DNA of 64,000 nt, taken from Streptomyces lichenis (GTDB lineage: Bacteria > Actinomycetota > Actinomycetes > Streptomycetales > Streptomycetaceae). The translations under genes were made by a program, and so were the position numbers. Where the stretch lies: NCBI RefSeq assembly GCF_023218175.1, contig NZ_JALPTH010000009.1:152009-216008 (forward strand), in the 5' to 3' direction. The notes beneath the pieces are model-generated. The model did not search any database and was not told the origin of the DNA. It worked only from the letters and a program-made list of their open reading frames with translations. Positions 57,601 to 64,000 of this stretch are shown here, piece after piece (position 1 is the first letter of the stretch; every line of letters begins with the position of its first letter).

Positions 57601-60600
57601 GAGCACGACGGCCGCTGGCAGGCGAGCAGCACCCCGCGCAACTGGGGGACACCGCTCTCGGCGTATGTCACCGGCTACGGCGCCGCCTATGACGGCACCG
57701 TCGGCCTGGTGCACGTCGAGCCGCTGGACGACACCGTGGTGCGGGGGCTGCACCGGCAGATCCTGACCGCCCTCGGCATCGACCCCGACACCGCGCCCGA
57801 GGACCACCCGGTCCGCGTCCAGCTCCGCGAGCGGGCGGACGCGGTGGAGCTGGCCCGCCAGCTGCCGTATCTCCGCAGCAGCGGACGGCGGTTCACCTTC
57901 ACCCACCAGGGCCGCCGGCGCACCGTGGACGTACGGCTGGGCCTGCACGACCCCCAGCGGTCCGGGCGGTACGGGGAGCACGGCACCGAGGACCCCGAGG
58001 TACGGGTGGAGCGGCGCGGCCAGGGCAGCAGCGAGACGCCGGTCACCCGGAGTTCGGGCAATGTCCGCACCGTCCCGGTGACCTGGTCCGGTGCCTTCGC
58101 CGTGGGCCGCGCGGGCCCGGTCAGCCGGGTGGACGGGGCGATGGCCCTGGCGCTCACGCACAACCAGTTCTCGGCGGCCACCACCGTCAGCACCGCCGTG
58201 CAGACCATGACCGCCCAGCGCAGCAACGAGCTGTCCCAGCCGGTGGAGTTCACCAGCGAGTGGCAACTGCGCGTCGACGCGGAGGCCGCCGACGACGGAG
58301 GTCCCGGCGACGGCGGCTGGGGGACCGGTGAGCGGCACGGCCCGCTCACCGTCTGGTTCCCCGAGCACCTGGCGGTGGACCCGCCCGGAGCCCTGCCCGA
58401 CCCTGCCGCCCTGGACGCGCTGCCGGTGTGGGGCGTGGACACCGTCCGGCAGCCGGCCAGGCTGCTCACCGAGGTGCGCGGAGCCTTCGCGGAGGACTTC
58501 TCCGAGCTGTCGGAGGACTCGGCCGAGGCTGTGGAGGCGTTCCTCTCCGAGCCGGTGCTGCGCGGCACCCTGCCGCTCCAGCGCGACGGCGCGCTGTACT
58601 CGCCCGTACTGCTCGACCGCCACGGCAAGGCGGTCGGCATGCTGCGGCTGGAGGCGGTGGTGGAGCCCGACGACACGCCCAGCCACCAGTCACTCGACGG
58701 GAAGATCAACCTGGAGGCGCATGTCTCCCAGACCGTGAAGCTGGACAGCTCCGCCAAGTACAGCAGCGGACTCGCCTTCGACGGCAGCGTGGCACCGGTG
58801 TTCACCGACGACACCGCCGCCGGCCACCCGGACGCCTCCTCCCGGGTGGTGGGCAGCACCACCTTCAAGGGCTCCGTCAAGTGGGGCACCAGCACCGCTC
58901 TGGCCTCCGGCGGTTCGGCCACCCTCGCGCACGCCGTGCGCAGCAACAAGAGCCATCTGCTGACCCCGGCCCGGGTCACCTACCGGGTCACCCTGGTCCG
59001 GGCCCGCGGCGGCAGCAGCACCCACACGGCCGGCCCCTGGGACGGGGGCCTGCGGCTGCGCCGGCTCGCCGCCGCCGACGCCCTCGGCCAGGCCCCCGGG
59101 GCGGACGTCCGCCAGCTCCCGGACGACCTGGAGAACCTGGACTCGCTCGGCCTGTCCGCCGCCCCGCTCGGCGTGAACGGCACCGCCGAGATGTTCCAAC
59201 GGGCCGAGGCCTGGCTGCGCGCCGAGGGCTTCCTGCCCCCGGAGAACCGCCCGCTCGCCCCCTTCGTGGAGGACGAGGAGCGGGCGCAGGCCCAGCTCAC
59301 CAATCTGCGCCGGTTCGATCAGGCCCGCTCCGCGATCGGGCTGCGGGCCTCCGCCGACGCGCTGGTGGACGGCGGGCAGCCGATCTGGCTGGAGCTGCCC
59401 CGGCGCACCGGCGGCACCCGCCGCGTCCAGCTCCGGCTGAGCGCGGTACGGGACCCCCGCGGCCAGGCCCGCCATCTGCGCACCCTGCCCGGAATCCAGG
59501 TGATGGGCATCTCCTCGTTCAGCGTGCCCGGCAACGAGTCCCGGGGGTACGCCTACGGCTGGGGCGCGGGCTTCGGCGGCGGCCCGTCCGGTCCGGCCGG
59601 CGAGCCGCCGTGGACGCTCAGCGGCTCCGTCGACCACAGCTACAGCCGGGGCACCGGCAGCACCTACACCGCCGGATCGGGCAACAACCAGGACCAGTTC
59701 TTCATCGGCAGCGGCGGCCAGTCCACCGAGCTCTTCGAGGTGCCCGCGCTGTTCGCGCTGGACCTGTACGAGGGCGCCGGCAGCGCGCCGGTACGGCACT
59801 TCGCCGACCCGGCGAGCGCCCCGGGCGGCGCCTCCGACACGGCGGGCGGCGCCCGCCCCGACGAGGAGCGGCCCCTCACCCGTACCGCCACCGGACACCT
59901 CACCCTCGCCGTGGCCCGCCACCGGACCGAACCGGCCGGCACCCCCCGCCCGCCGGCCGCCCTCGCCCAGGTCCGGGCCGTCACCCCGGACGACCGGGCC
60001 AAACTGGCCCTGACCCGCCCGGACGGCACCCCGGTGCCGGGCGTGGTCCGGATGCCCGACGACGCCATCCTGGACGCCTTCCGCGGCTCGGCCGCGCTGA
60101 TCGGCGCCTTCGACCGGATCACCGCCGGCACCCAGCCCGGCCACCCCGAGCAAGGGCTGATCGCCCGGGGCTGGGGAGCCGTCACCGGGTTCCTCACCGA
60201 CCAGGCCAACAAGCTGGCCCACCTGGCCGACAACCTGACCGGGGCGGACCCCACCGACGAGTCCACCACCTTCCGGGAGGCGCTGCGCTCCGCCCTCAGC
60301 CCGGCCAACCTGGCCGCCCGGGCCCACCAGATCTTCAAGGGCGGCTATGTGATCGAGGGCCTGACCCTGCCCGGGCTCGGCGCCGACCACGAGTTCTCCA
60401 TCGAACTGGAGGGCTATCTGCACGACGGCGAGCACCTGAACAGCGGCGCCCAGTACCTGGAGACGGACGTCGGCGCCACCGACACCGCCGCCCACCAGAC
60501 CACCACCAGCACCACCCACCAGACCGCCGAGGCGTTCACCGCCACCCAGCGGCCCGCCCCGCCGCCCAACACCGCCGAACAGGTCCAGCGGACCGACGAG

Positions 60601-63600
60601 AAACAGCCCGGCGACGGACCGCGCAACCAGCCGCGCGCGGAGGAGGCCCCCGCCACCGCGCCCGCACCCCAGGCGGAACCCCTCTTCAACCCCTCCGGCC
60701 GGCTGGCCCACACCCGCCGCACCGATCGGTCCCGGGCCGTCACCGCCTCCACCGCGGTGACCCGCACCCCCACCGAGAGCGGCCCGCTGCACCGCATCCG
60801 GGGCGGGGCGACCATCCTGCTGACCGTCCGGCACGGCCGCCGCACCCTGGTGGGCAACGCCGTCAACGTCACCAGCTCCGCGCCGGTCACCGTGGCCGTG
60901 GAGATCCCCCGGGGCGCGCAGTTCCTGATGAGCGACGCCCAACTCGCCCGGGACGCCGAGTGGTTCCAGACGCTGCTCGCCACCCTGCCGGTGCCCGCCC
61001 GGGCCGCCGCCACCCTGCCGCCCCCGGACCGCTTCGCCCGCACCGGGCAACCCGGCTTCGCCGGCATCCTCTCCGTACGCCAGCTCGGCCCGGCTCCCAC
61101 CGCCCCGGCCGCCCCCGCGAACCGGCGGATCGAGCGGCGCGACCGGCTCCGCACCGAGCTGACCCGCCTGGTGGAGGCCGAAGCCCCCGGCGCGACCACC
61201 CCCGGGCACACCTCCTACCTCTCCGGCGTACGCACCCGGATCGCCGACCTCACCACCCCCACCGCGCTGCGCGCCCTGCCCGGACGCGGCCCCGGCGCCG
61301 CCCAGCGCTTCCACTTCCTGCACGTCGCCAAGGGCGGCGCCCGGTTGGTCGAGGTCTCCCTGCGGGCCCGGCCCGTGCAGGACACCGCAGGCCTGCGCAC
61401 CCTGCGCGGCCGACCCGGCGGCCCCGGCACCGGCCAGGAGCAGGTGCACGCCCACGCCCCCTCCAACACCTCCGTCTCCACCACGAAGACCCGGCAGACC
61501 AACCCCGTCATCACCCCCAACACCCGCTATCCGCGCCCCGCCGTGGACACCCGCACCGACCGCACCGGACCCAACCTGGCGTACACCACCAGCTCCTCGG
61601 CCACCGCCAAGAACGCCTCCACCGAGGAGGACCGCTACTGGATGCGCACCGACAACGCGGCCGACTTCGAGGTGGAGTACGAGTACACCGCCTCGGTCCG
61701 CTCCGAACTGGTCACCGACTGGCCGCTGAACATCCCCGGCGGGCTGCTGGAGGCCGGGATCATCGGCTGGGCCGAGAAGGACACCGGCTGGGGCGAATGG
61801 GCCAGGCGCATGCTGTTCGGCCGCCCCGAACGCACCGCCACCGTGCCCGCCCTGGTCACCCTGCGGTTCACCGGCAGCGAGGCCGCCGACCCGCACACAC
61901 CGCCCGACCCGCTGCCCCCGGCCGTCTCCACCACCGACCCCCGGACGGCGGCCCCCGCCCCGGCCGGCCGCCACATCACCGACGGCCCCCGGCTGCTGCC
62001 CACCGGCCCCACCCCGGTGTTCGGCTTCAACGCCGCCGCCGAACTGGCCCACACCATCGCCGCCGTCGCCCCCGAGCTGGCCGCCGACCTCACCTCCACC
62101 CCGGTGTCCGAGTCGGCCGAGGGCGCCGCGGTGCGGCTCGGCGAGCTGATCCAGGCCGGCCGGATCACCGTGGACCTGGCCCGCGGCACCGGGGCCACCG
62201 CCACCATGCCCGGCGCCTACCCGGTGGAGGAGGACCCCGGCGCCCCGCCCGGCCTGGAGATCGAGATCCGCAACCCCCGGCGGATCACCGACGCCGGGGA
62301 CGTCACCCTGGACCGGCTGCGGCTGCCCTCGCTGACGGCCTCCCAGGCCCTGGCCGTCGGCGGCGCCTCCGCCACCACCCTGCAGACCGCCCACACCGCC
62401 GACTCCCTCGGCCCCACCCACCTCTTCGGCGTCGGCATCCCGCTGCTCGCCCAGCAGCCGGTGGCCCAGGGCGCCGGCTCCTCGGTCACCGCACTGCGCC
62501 GCGAATGGGTGAAGACCGGCGGCACCGCCCTCCCCGCCGGCGGCGGACGCGGCACGCGCAGCTACGAGACCATGGTCGACGTGCTGGTCAAGGTCACCGG
62601 CCCGGGCGGCACCCGCTATGTCACCGGCAGCGCCGAACTCCGGCTGTCCGAAAGGGATGTGCTGGGCTTCGGCATCACCGACGCCCGCACCGACCCCCAG
62701 GTCTACGACCTGCGCTCCATCCTCGCCGCACAGCCCGCCGCCGATCTGCGCGACTGGACCCGCCACCCGCTCGCCGACCTGCCCGCCGCGCTCGCCGCCG
62801 CCCTGGACCCGGCCGAGACCGCCGCACAGCTCTGGCTCGCCCCCGGTCCCGGCCCGGCCTCCGACGGGGCGCTCCTGGCCCGCGCCCTGTACGCCGCCTC
62901 CCGCACCGCCGTGCTGGCCGGACGGCCGGTCGAACTGGTGCTCCGCACCGAGGACGGGCTCCAGCACTGGCGGTTCACCGCGGACGGCGCCCTGCACAGC
63001 ACCGACGCCGCCACGCTCACCGCCTGGAACCAGCTGGCCGACGCCGTCACCGCCCACGCCGACGCCGTACTCCTCCAGGCCCGCGCGCACCAGCGGGAGA
63101 CCGACCAGGCCCACCCCCGCCGGGAGGCGCTGCGGGCCCGGGACGCCCGCCAGGCGGTGCTGGACCGGGCGGACACCGCCGTGACCCGGGCCGAAGGCCG
63201 ACTGGACGACGCGATCGACCGGCACACCGCCGCCAAGACCGCCTGGGAGCTTCAGGACGCGGAGCTCACCCGGCTGGAGAACGAGGTACGCCGCAGGGAA
63301 GCGGCGGCACTCGCCGCCGAACGCGCGGTCACCGAGGCGCAGCAGCGGCTCGCCCTCCTCTCGGACCGCGCCCGCCGGTCCGGCTCCGAACTGCGCCGCG
63401 CCCTGCGCGGCACCGGCCAGGCCACCCCCTCGCGGATCGCCGAACTGCGGGCCCGCCGACGGCAGGCCACCGCCGCCCGGGCCGAGGCCCGCGAACGGCT
63501 GAACCTGCGGCGCGCCCGCGCCACCACCCTGCGGGGCGACGCGGCCACCACCCGCACCCAGGCCCAGGCCGCCGCACAGCGGCTGCCCGGCCTGGAGCAG

Positions 63601-64000
63601 CGCGCCGCCGACGCCGACACCGCCGAAGGGGCCGCCCGGCTCGCCCTGGCCCACGCCCTCCGCTACCGCGACCGCAGCGCCGAACGGCTCGCCCGGCGCC
63701 AGGACGCCCTGGACGCCGTGGACCGGATCATCGCCACCGCCCAGCGGCACCAGATCGAGCAGGCCGCCGCCCAGGGCGCCGCCCAGGGCCGGCTGCCCGG
63801 ACTCGCCCGCACCCTGGGCACCGCCCGCCGCGCCACCGGCGAGGGCCTGGTGCGCGCCCCGCTGTCCTCGGTGACCGCCACCCCGGTACGCGGCCCCCGC
63901 CCCGCCCTGGCCGGCCGCTCCACCGCCACCCCCGCGCCCGCCACCGCGACCCCGGCCGCCCTCGCGGCCCCGCCCGCGCAGCCCCCGGCCGCCCCGCTCC
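44653..64000 (+). CDS. Giant single-cysteine T7SS-associated protein with OTU-like and HExxH domains (3' end outside window)
   Basis: At least 6,449 codons from the GTG, no stop before the window ends. Residues 1-330 are the CpnT/WXG100-like module. A Pro/Gly/Thr linker leads to a zincin-like domain whose HExxH is erased (ERIAE, 787-791). A 3,135-residue unit starts at 940: zincin-like domain with HELLH (1094-1098), a long beta-rich body, a coiled coil (about 3050-3310), a Lys/Pro/Thr linker (about 3350-3460), an OTU-like domain with NGECLLYAL (Cys3484) and QRHY (His3705), then a lethal-factor-like domain with HELAH (3926-3930) and EEFFAQ (3983-3984). A second unit begins at 4075 with HELLH (4229-4233). 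I checked every codon: Cys3484 is the only cysteine. Probably a secreted multi-toxin; NCBI calls such proteins 'lonely Cys domain-containing', from memory. Confidence 0.85.
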   Translation, partial: MQEINFPEDVRKMLWILIGEMPLEARENLAYESRELYHRYGRGLKSLQEEIRASIAEAATALPKEVADPYISALSVLVDDAGVSHIDQMVDQLDEISAGQVDHSIKIQGAKWEIIAEIISLIAELAILAALAAFTGGTSVTQMFLARARSRLAVLLIVQRLLRMSGLGPALTGALTEALQVLAVQLAQIALNEGPRKPDGIDWKEVGKGAAFGALAGLFSGWLGGAFDLFGNFFKNYLKKNIDNFDSWVKRNPLTVKTLDVLNDLPEAFIVGAVSESAAEVLVQGLFDGVWEFKWETFVGSGTSSMFQVVTDVGGGGGGLWLNKWLTDSSQFTDINRIPPRGSGPEGSRGPSGGPDGFTRTAPTPAVPTPAPLPPPLPASATGPGLDRIDPPPVTLTSSTTTPPPTGSLTPPPSPPAPTPAGPSPTAFGDPALDDSAFEDTTAAGGPRDTATPIRPQPVTPLPSSPLTAGPTVTGPGAPAPLPGGTPEANLPSTGLGTGTGLGTGTGLGTGTGRTADLDTTRTGFPDPFAGSDTDLADPTALGGDALPRPHTPSAGGTHLPEQQSSGTGSGGKPTGAPPATGQDDPRARTQPTPGEQEHSPQELPERRDLADAEGQSADQVHTQPETMPGAPRPAPLTGNPQWEAARSSVEPVTLEDTWSADDPSVTAPDTPAPRAGEAAPPVRRSVFDVRRVEHDGQWVTDVTVQLPAVGPDGLPEDVWQRIRTGVEELFNAPGHRLPGGDLLHVTAEPAASTPVHQGPPVTLVGRDQPMTATEWWADADPREYAERIAELLGVGEDGSGRQDVTGVLLGETPASTNPGLGDHRLNRLATRIGDLAGPQAAPSAPAPAPAAPTAVRTVGGPSTADPVLPAPPHPTSTETAATRTPETPQTPQTPEAPETPEAPVKPAVVESGPADPPPLESEQAAESSPESTPAPAPVHRDQWWHRRASAPARALRQDWFDPGRDLLDPGRAPGTLHGRNTLVRAWVRRVQADDGRWVRSVSVHVPVRFGPGFDASELPAFRERVAGLFARHVNHGLLLPGSRDQVDVEVVLTPAPEHAEAIELSRSADPGDSDQLHIRLGGTDGRDDAQILHELLHYAALRDRGADRESLFRQWLTDVQPGVMADAGRLPESGAVVEADLRALEAALDTGPAVPDHPYSPQTATATETATESAEVVDPLPPDEHDDRWQASSAPRDWSEPLSSYVTDYGAAYDGTVGLVHVEPMPAAMVEALHGQILRALGIDPATAPDDHPVRVQLRKRVGPVELARQLPYLRSSGRRFTLTHNGRRRTIDIRLGLSDPVRSERYGNSTEDPEGRVERRGQGTSEFSATRGSGNVRTIPVSWSGSFTVGRAGPVSRIDGALSLALTHNQFSATTTVTTAVQTMTAQRSNELSQPVEFTTGWSLRIDHPGVLDEADESDGSGSESGHSDSDSTASVDEGWGPGRSHGPVTIWFPEHLAAADRAGPLPAPAALDDLPVWGVDTVQQPARLLTEVQDAFEDDLADLSDDSAEQVEAFLSEPVLRGTLPLQRGGGLYSPVLLNRHGKAVGVLRLEAVVEPGDTASHQSIAGKINLEAHVSQTVKLDSSAKYSSGLALDGSLAPVFTNDTAAGHPDASSRVQGPVTFKGGVKWGTNAALASGGSATLAHAVRSNRAHLLTPARVTYRVTLFRARGGSSTHTAGPWDGGLRLRRLEAGDVQGQEHARGAGTRQLPDDLENLRSLGLSAAPLAVTGADPMFRRAEAWLRAEGFLPPLRRPTAPYVEDEERAQAQLTNLRRFEQARSAIGLRASADALVDGGQPIWLELPRRSGGTRRVQLRLSAERDPSGRTRHRRTLPDIQVMGISSFGVPGNESRGHAWGWGAGIGGGPSGPAGDPPWTLGGAIDYGYARQSADTFAAGSGNNQDQFFIGSGGQSTEVFEVPALLKLDLYEGPGGPVRHFADPASAPGGASDTAGGARPDEERPVTQTVSGRFTLAVAQHRTQPAGARREPTAAPRLRAVTQADQARLALTDRNGVRVPHVVRLPDDAIMDTFRGSDALVGAFDSIAAGTYPGRPPRGAVQRAWGTTTDFVSDQANRLAHLSDNLAGADPADESTAFREALRSALSPASLAARSHQIFKGGYVVEGLTLPGIGADHDFSIELQGYLLGPEHLNTGAQYLETDVGATDTAAHQTATSTIHQTAGAFSASQRPAPPPNPAEQVQQGNQDDPDGGPRNRPRAEAPAPAPEPGALFNPSGRFVHTRRTDESRAVTASTGVTRTPTESGPMHRIGGRAVILVTVRHGRRTIVGNTVRATGSAPVTVAVEIPQGAQFLMSDAQLARDAEWFEGLSATLPAPARPAATLPLPDRFARTREPGFAGILSVRQLGPAPTAAAAPVATGPAPATTPTAPATAVAATSGTGAPAGNRLIERRDRLRTELTRLVEAEAPGSTSPGHAAYLSGVRTRIADLTTPTALRALPGRGPGHHQRFHFLHVASGGARLVEVSLTAQPRQNTAALRTVRGRPAGPGTSGHEQVHVHAPSNTSSATTTSRQNATTFTPNARYPRPAEDTRTDRTGPNVTYTTVSSDAAKNTSAEEDRYWMRTDNGADFEVEYEYTASVRSELVTDWPLDIPGGIIEAGLIGLSDDVGWVEWARRTLFGRPERTVTVPALVTLRFTGSEAVDPPATAPVPLPPGLSRTDPRTVRTSAAPTAAKPRRITDGQRLVPSGPAPVFHFNAYPELAQALTEAAPALAPGLLTATPLSSSAEAAAVRIGELIQARRIGTDLPRAAGVTESMPGAYPAEQDPDAPPRIAIEIRNPRRITDAGDVTLDRLRLPALTTSTALTVGGASATSLQTAHTADSLGPTHLFGVGIPLLAQQPVVQGAGSAVTATRREWFKTGGTALPGGGGRGTRSYETMVDVLVRVDGPGGTRYVTGSAELRLSERDVLGFGITGARTDPQVYDLRSILAAQPAADLRDWTRHPLGDLPGVLAAALDPDEDAAQLWLAPGPDPDGRLLARALFAASRTALLADRPVELVLRTEDGLRQWMFAEDGSLLTHDPATAQAWGDLAEAVTAHGDAVRRQAAARRRETGRSGPRGTAETRLDTAQKRLSAADTVFRQRDGAWQTAVRTHRAARSALDGARRTQARLDGRIRRLEHDLASVERRTAVTERRSYENRLVLAGLRHATRMVRSSTPAEHVRRTAEQRQRAEQTQTSLRAGVARLRAREAELRDELAALHTEAQDTARRLPALAQAVSDARSAEATRHSERAKALARRDDLAGERDDRRGDLAVIDGAIAADRKEQLRQATLATKAAGRLPALATAVGDARQDSGEGLIGATVASVTANPALGPATAEAALSHATPAPASGTTSAPPASTTSKKPETAKTSKTPKKPETPKKPEAAKAPPGSAKKTPKPDPKSTKPSKSAKTPTASKAPKPSAKTSGKTPVKDPTATPATTKGTPATDTAKGKGKATATSSGHAPPAPGTGNPPAAGNPIRTVANGECLLYALLGSAPQVIRDRFTDLPTTHPAYAWLSDTAGVRSDLVAQATALSEDGTLPPHLPSQRVIGAMRAIVTEYALGAVGGVPLPDQVILQLRASIADEFTAHLYDPAVTRADLLALARDHGVTGAAALSDAELREGLEAAYLTSTAPPSAQELQGLLNAVQDWETGWASDYGDAFLALTAHAFGIAVDIARPGHLGAPASVHDRLGPSGGPVVEVYLHQRHYSASDGTPGASGGLHPAPVPPPSTTDTAASPRPAHASGETVTLPRAVEPADAEQADRLLARLTRLPAPELIDALTLLEPGLRRWLAGRADFTSALRSRLTAAEFAEAAARLLVVVPAAVSRPASARQEAYRWTARMLRDPDAATRLLGSGAMVVVLPQGVPLGSVNAFTHAHGAAGHRVDDLRGATSGALVAALPEENLLGERTPIGPVPHQPEGYSSVTHELAHLLHAAALLDAERELIGLRYRTRYAQGPDSSWPDGPRRHTDGRVVDNHSALTAEEFFAQLSNAYLGTNQGADPRTGQPRNNGAAWVRAHEPRLLPILERLYGAADQAADAEVNPVAATDAENARYEAFREFMAGLPAPAPDPAPVHRDQWWHRRASAPARALRQDWFDPGRDLLDPGRAPGTLHGRNTLVRAWVRRVQADDGRWVRSVSVHVPVRFGPGFDASELPAFRERVAGLFARHVNHGLLLPGSGDQVDVEVVLTPAPEHAEAIELSRSADPGDSDQLHIRLGGTEGRDDAQILHELLHYAALRDRGADRESLFRQWLTDVQPGVMADATALPESAPAVIEADLRALAAALDTGPAVPDHPYSPQTATEAESVEVVDPLPPDEHDGRWQASSTPRNWGTPLSAYVTGYGAAYDGTVGLVHVEPLDDTVVRGLHRQILTALGIDPDTAPEDHPVRVQLRERADAVELARQLPYLRSSGRRFTFTHQGRRRTVDVRLGLHDPQRSGRYGEHGTEDPEVRVERRGQGSSETPVTRSSGNVRTVPVTWSGAFAVGRAGPVSRVDGAMALALTHNQFSAATTVSTAVQTMTAQRSNELSQPVEFTSEWQLRVDAEAADDGGPGDGGWGTGERHGPLTVWFPEHLAVDPPGALPDPAALDALPVWGVDTVRQPARLLTEVRGAFAEDFSELSEDSAEAVEAFLSEPVLRGTLPLQRDGALYSPVLLDRHGKAVGMLRLEAVVEPDDTPSHQSLDGKINLEAHVSQTVKLDSSAKYSSGLAFDGSVAPVFTDDTAAGHPDASSRVVGSTTFKGSVKWGTSTALASGGSATLAHAVRSNKSHLLTPARVTYRVTLVRARGGSSTHTAGPWDGGLRLRRLAAADALGQAPGADVRQLPDDLENLDSLGLSAAPLGVNGTAEMFQRAEAWLRAEGFLPPENRPLAPFVEDEERAQAQLTNLRRFDQARSAIGLRASADALVDGGQPIWLELPRRTGGTRRVQLRLSAVRDPRGQARHLRTLPGIQVMGISSFSVPGNESRGYAYGWGAGFGGGPSGPAGEPPWTLSGSVDHSYSRGTGSTYTAGSGNNQDQFFIGSGGQSTELFEVPALFALDLYEGAGSAPVRHFADPASAPGGASDTAGGARPDEERPLTRTATGHLTLAVARHRTEPAGTPRPPAALAQVRAVTPDDRAKLALTRPDGTPVPGVVRMPDDAILDAFRGSAALIGAFDRITAGTQPGHPEQGLIARGWGAVTGFLTDQANKLAHLADNLTGADPTDESTTFREALRSALSPANLAARAHQIFKGGYVIEGLTLPGLGADHEFSIELEGYLHDGEHLNSGAQYLETDVGATDTAAHQTTTSTTHQTAEAFTATQRPAPPPNTAEQVQRTDEKQPGDGPRNQPRAEEAPATAPAPQAEPLFNPSGRLAHTRRTDRSRAVTASTAVTRTPTESGPLHRIRGGATILLTVRHGRRTLVGNAVNVTSSAPVTVAVEIPRGAQFLMSDAQLARDAEWFQTLLATLPVPARAAATLPPPDRFARTGQPGFAGILSVRQLGPAPTAPAAPANRRIERRDRLRTELTRLVEAEAPGATTPGHTSYLSGVRTRIADLTTPTALRALPGRGPGAAQRFHFLHVAKGGARLVEVSLRARPVQDTAGLRTLRGRPGGPGTGQEQVHAHAPSNTSVSTTKTRQTNPVITPNTRYPRPAVDTRTDRTGPNLAYTTSSSATAKNASTEEDRYWMRTDNAADFEVEYEYTASVRSELVTDWPLNIPGGLLEAGIIGWAEKDTGWGEWARRMLFGRPERTATVPALVTLRFTGSEAADPHTPPDPLPPAVSTTDPRTAAPAPAGRHITDGPRLLPTGPTPVFGFNAAAELAHTIAAVAPELAADLTSTPVSESAEGAAVRLGELIQAGRITVDLARGTGATATMPGAYPVEEDPGAPPGLEIEIRNPRRITDAGDVTLDRLRLPSLTASQALAVGGASATTLQTAHTADSLGPTHLFGVGIPLLAQQPVAQGAGSSVTALRREWVKTGGTALPAGGGRGTRSYETMVDVLVKVTGPGGTRYVTGSAELRLSERDVLGFGITDARTDPQVYDLRSILAAQPAADLRDWTRHPLADLPAALAAALDPAETAAQLWLAPGPGPASDGALLARALYAASRTAVLAGRPVELVLRTEDGLQHWRFTADGALHSTDAATLTAWNQLADAVTAHADAVLLQARAHQRETDQAHPRREALRARDARQAVLDRADTAVTRAEGRLDDAIDRHTAAKTAWELQDAELTRLENEVRRREAAALAAERAVTEAQQRLALLSDRARRSGSELRRALRGTGQATPSRIAELRARRRQATAARAEARERLNLRRARATTLRGDAATTRTQAQAAAQRLPGLEQRAADADTAEGAARLALAHALRYRDRSAERLARRQDALDAVDRIIATAQRHQIEQAAAQGAAQGRLPGLARTLGTARRATGEGLVRAPLSSVTATPVRGPRPALAGRSTATPAPATATPAALAAPPAQPPAAPL
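46135..46188 (+). repeat. 18-bp minisatellite, three exact copies, in giant gene 2
   Basis: GGCCTGGGTACGGGTACG is repeated exactly three times in tandem within the linker, encoding GLGTGT units. In-frame, so the length may vary without disrupting the protein. Confidence 0.9.
47470..54600 (+). repeat. Intragenic duplication unit A in giant gene 2
   Basis: Codons 940 to about 3315, from the HRDQWWHRR motif through the beta-rich body and the coiled coil, are repeated as unit B from 56875. The offset is exactly 9,405 bp at the start of the unit and 9,240 bp by 53461/62701, so unit B has lost about 165 bp. The first ~500 bp are almost identical at base level; later parts are clearly homologous but more diverged. 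Between the units lie the OTU-like and lethal-factor-like domains. Confidence 0.85.
56875..63840 (+). repeat. Intragenic duplication unit B in giant gene 2
   Basis: Second copy of the unit described at 47470-54600, again starting with the HRDQWWHRR motif and ending with the coiled coil (LPGLARTLGTARRATGEGL parallels LPALATAVGDARQDSGEGL of unit A). By analogy with unit A, another catalytic domain would be expected just past the window's end. Confidence 0.85.

Overview
The window is very GC-rich, with GTG/TTG starts and C- or G-ended codons. Its extracellular aminopeptidase and thermolysin-type protease closely resemble Streptomyces griseus enzymes, so I read it as Streptomyces (Streptomycetaceae) chromosome.

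Bases 1-3.8 kb are ordinary accessory sequence: the 3' end of a GT1 glycosyltransferase, a secreted M28 aminopeptidase, a secreted M4 metalloprotease and a small MT0933-type antitoxin-like protein. Bases 3.8-15.1 kb, all on the minus strand, hold a compact uncharacterised biosynthetic operon. In transcription order it encodes an adenylating-ligase/aldehyde-dehydrogenase fusion (TTG start), a thiamine-diphosphate enzyme, a FabF-like ketosynthase, a stand-alone condensation-domain protein with a decayed carrier tail, a PLP alpha-oxoamine synthase, an acyl carrier protein and an SDR reductase, followed by an MFS exporter. Most junctions overlap or nearly touch, which implies translational coupling. 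A plausible logic is activation and reduction or transfer of a carboxylic acid, C-C bond formation on ACP, and decarboxylative condensation with an amino acid to an aminoketone. The product is unknown.

Bases 15.6-64 kb form a type VII (ESX-like) secretion locus with its probable giant substrates. The machinery is eccC, eccD, eccB, a mycosin-like subtilase and an EccA-type double AAA+ ATPase fused to a beta-helix. The small substrates or partners are two WXG100 proteins, an acidic T7SS-associated protein, a YbaB/EspL-like protein and a third WXG100-like protein. A 1,205-residue coiled-coil protein with an embedded WXG-like segment is also present. Two giant proteins bracket the locus (3,487 residues complete; at least 6,449 residues, running off the window). 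They share a near-identical CpnT-like N-terminal module of about 330 residues.

The most striking biology is in these giants. The first has no cysteine at all. The second has exactly one cysteine in 6,449 codons, and it sits in the nucleophile position of an OTU-like cysteine-protease motif. The matching OTU-like domain of the first giant has alanine at that position. Both carry zincin-like (HExxH) domains, some intact and one erased. The second also has an anthrax-lethal-factor-like HExxH domain and a 9.4-kb intragenic duplication. I infer contact- or secretion-delivered polymorphic toxins or predation/competition factors that depend on the neighbouring ESX-like system. The ~1-kb direct repeats at the two giant genes could recombine and delete or swap the whole system.
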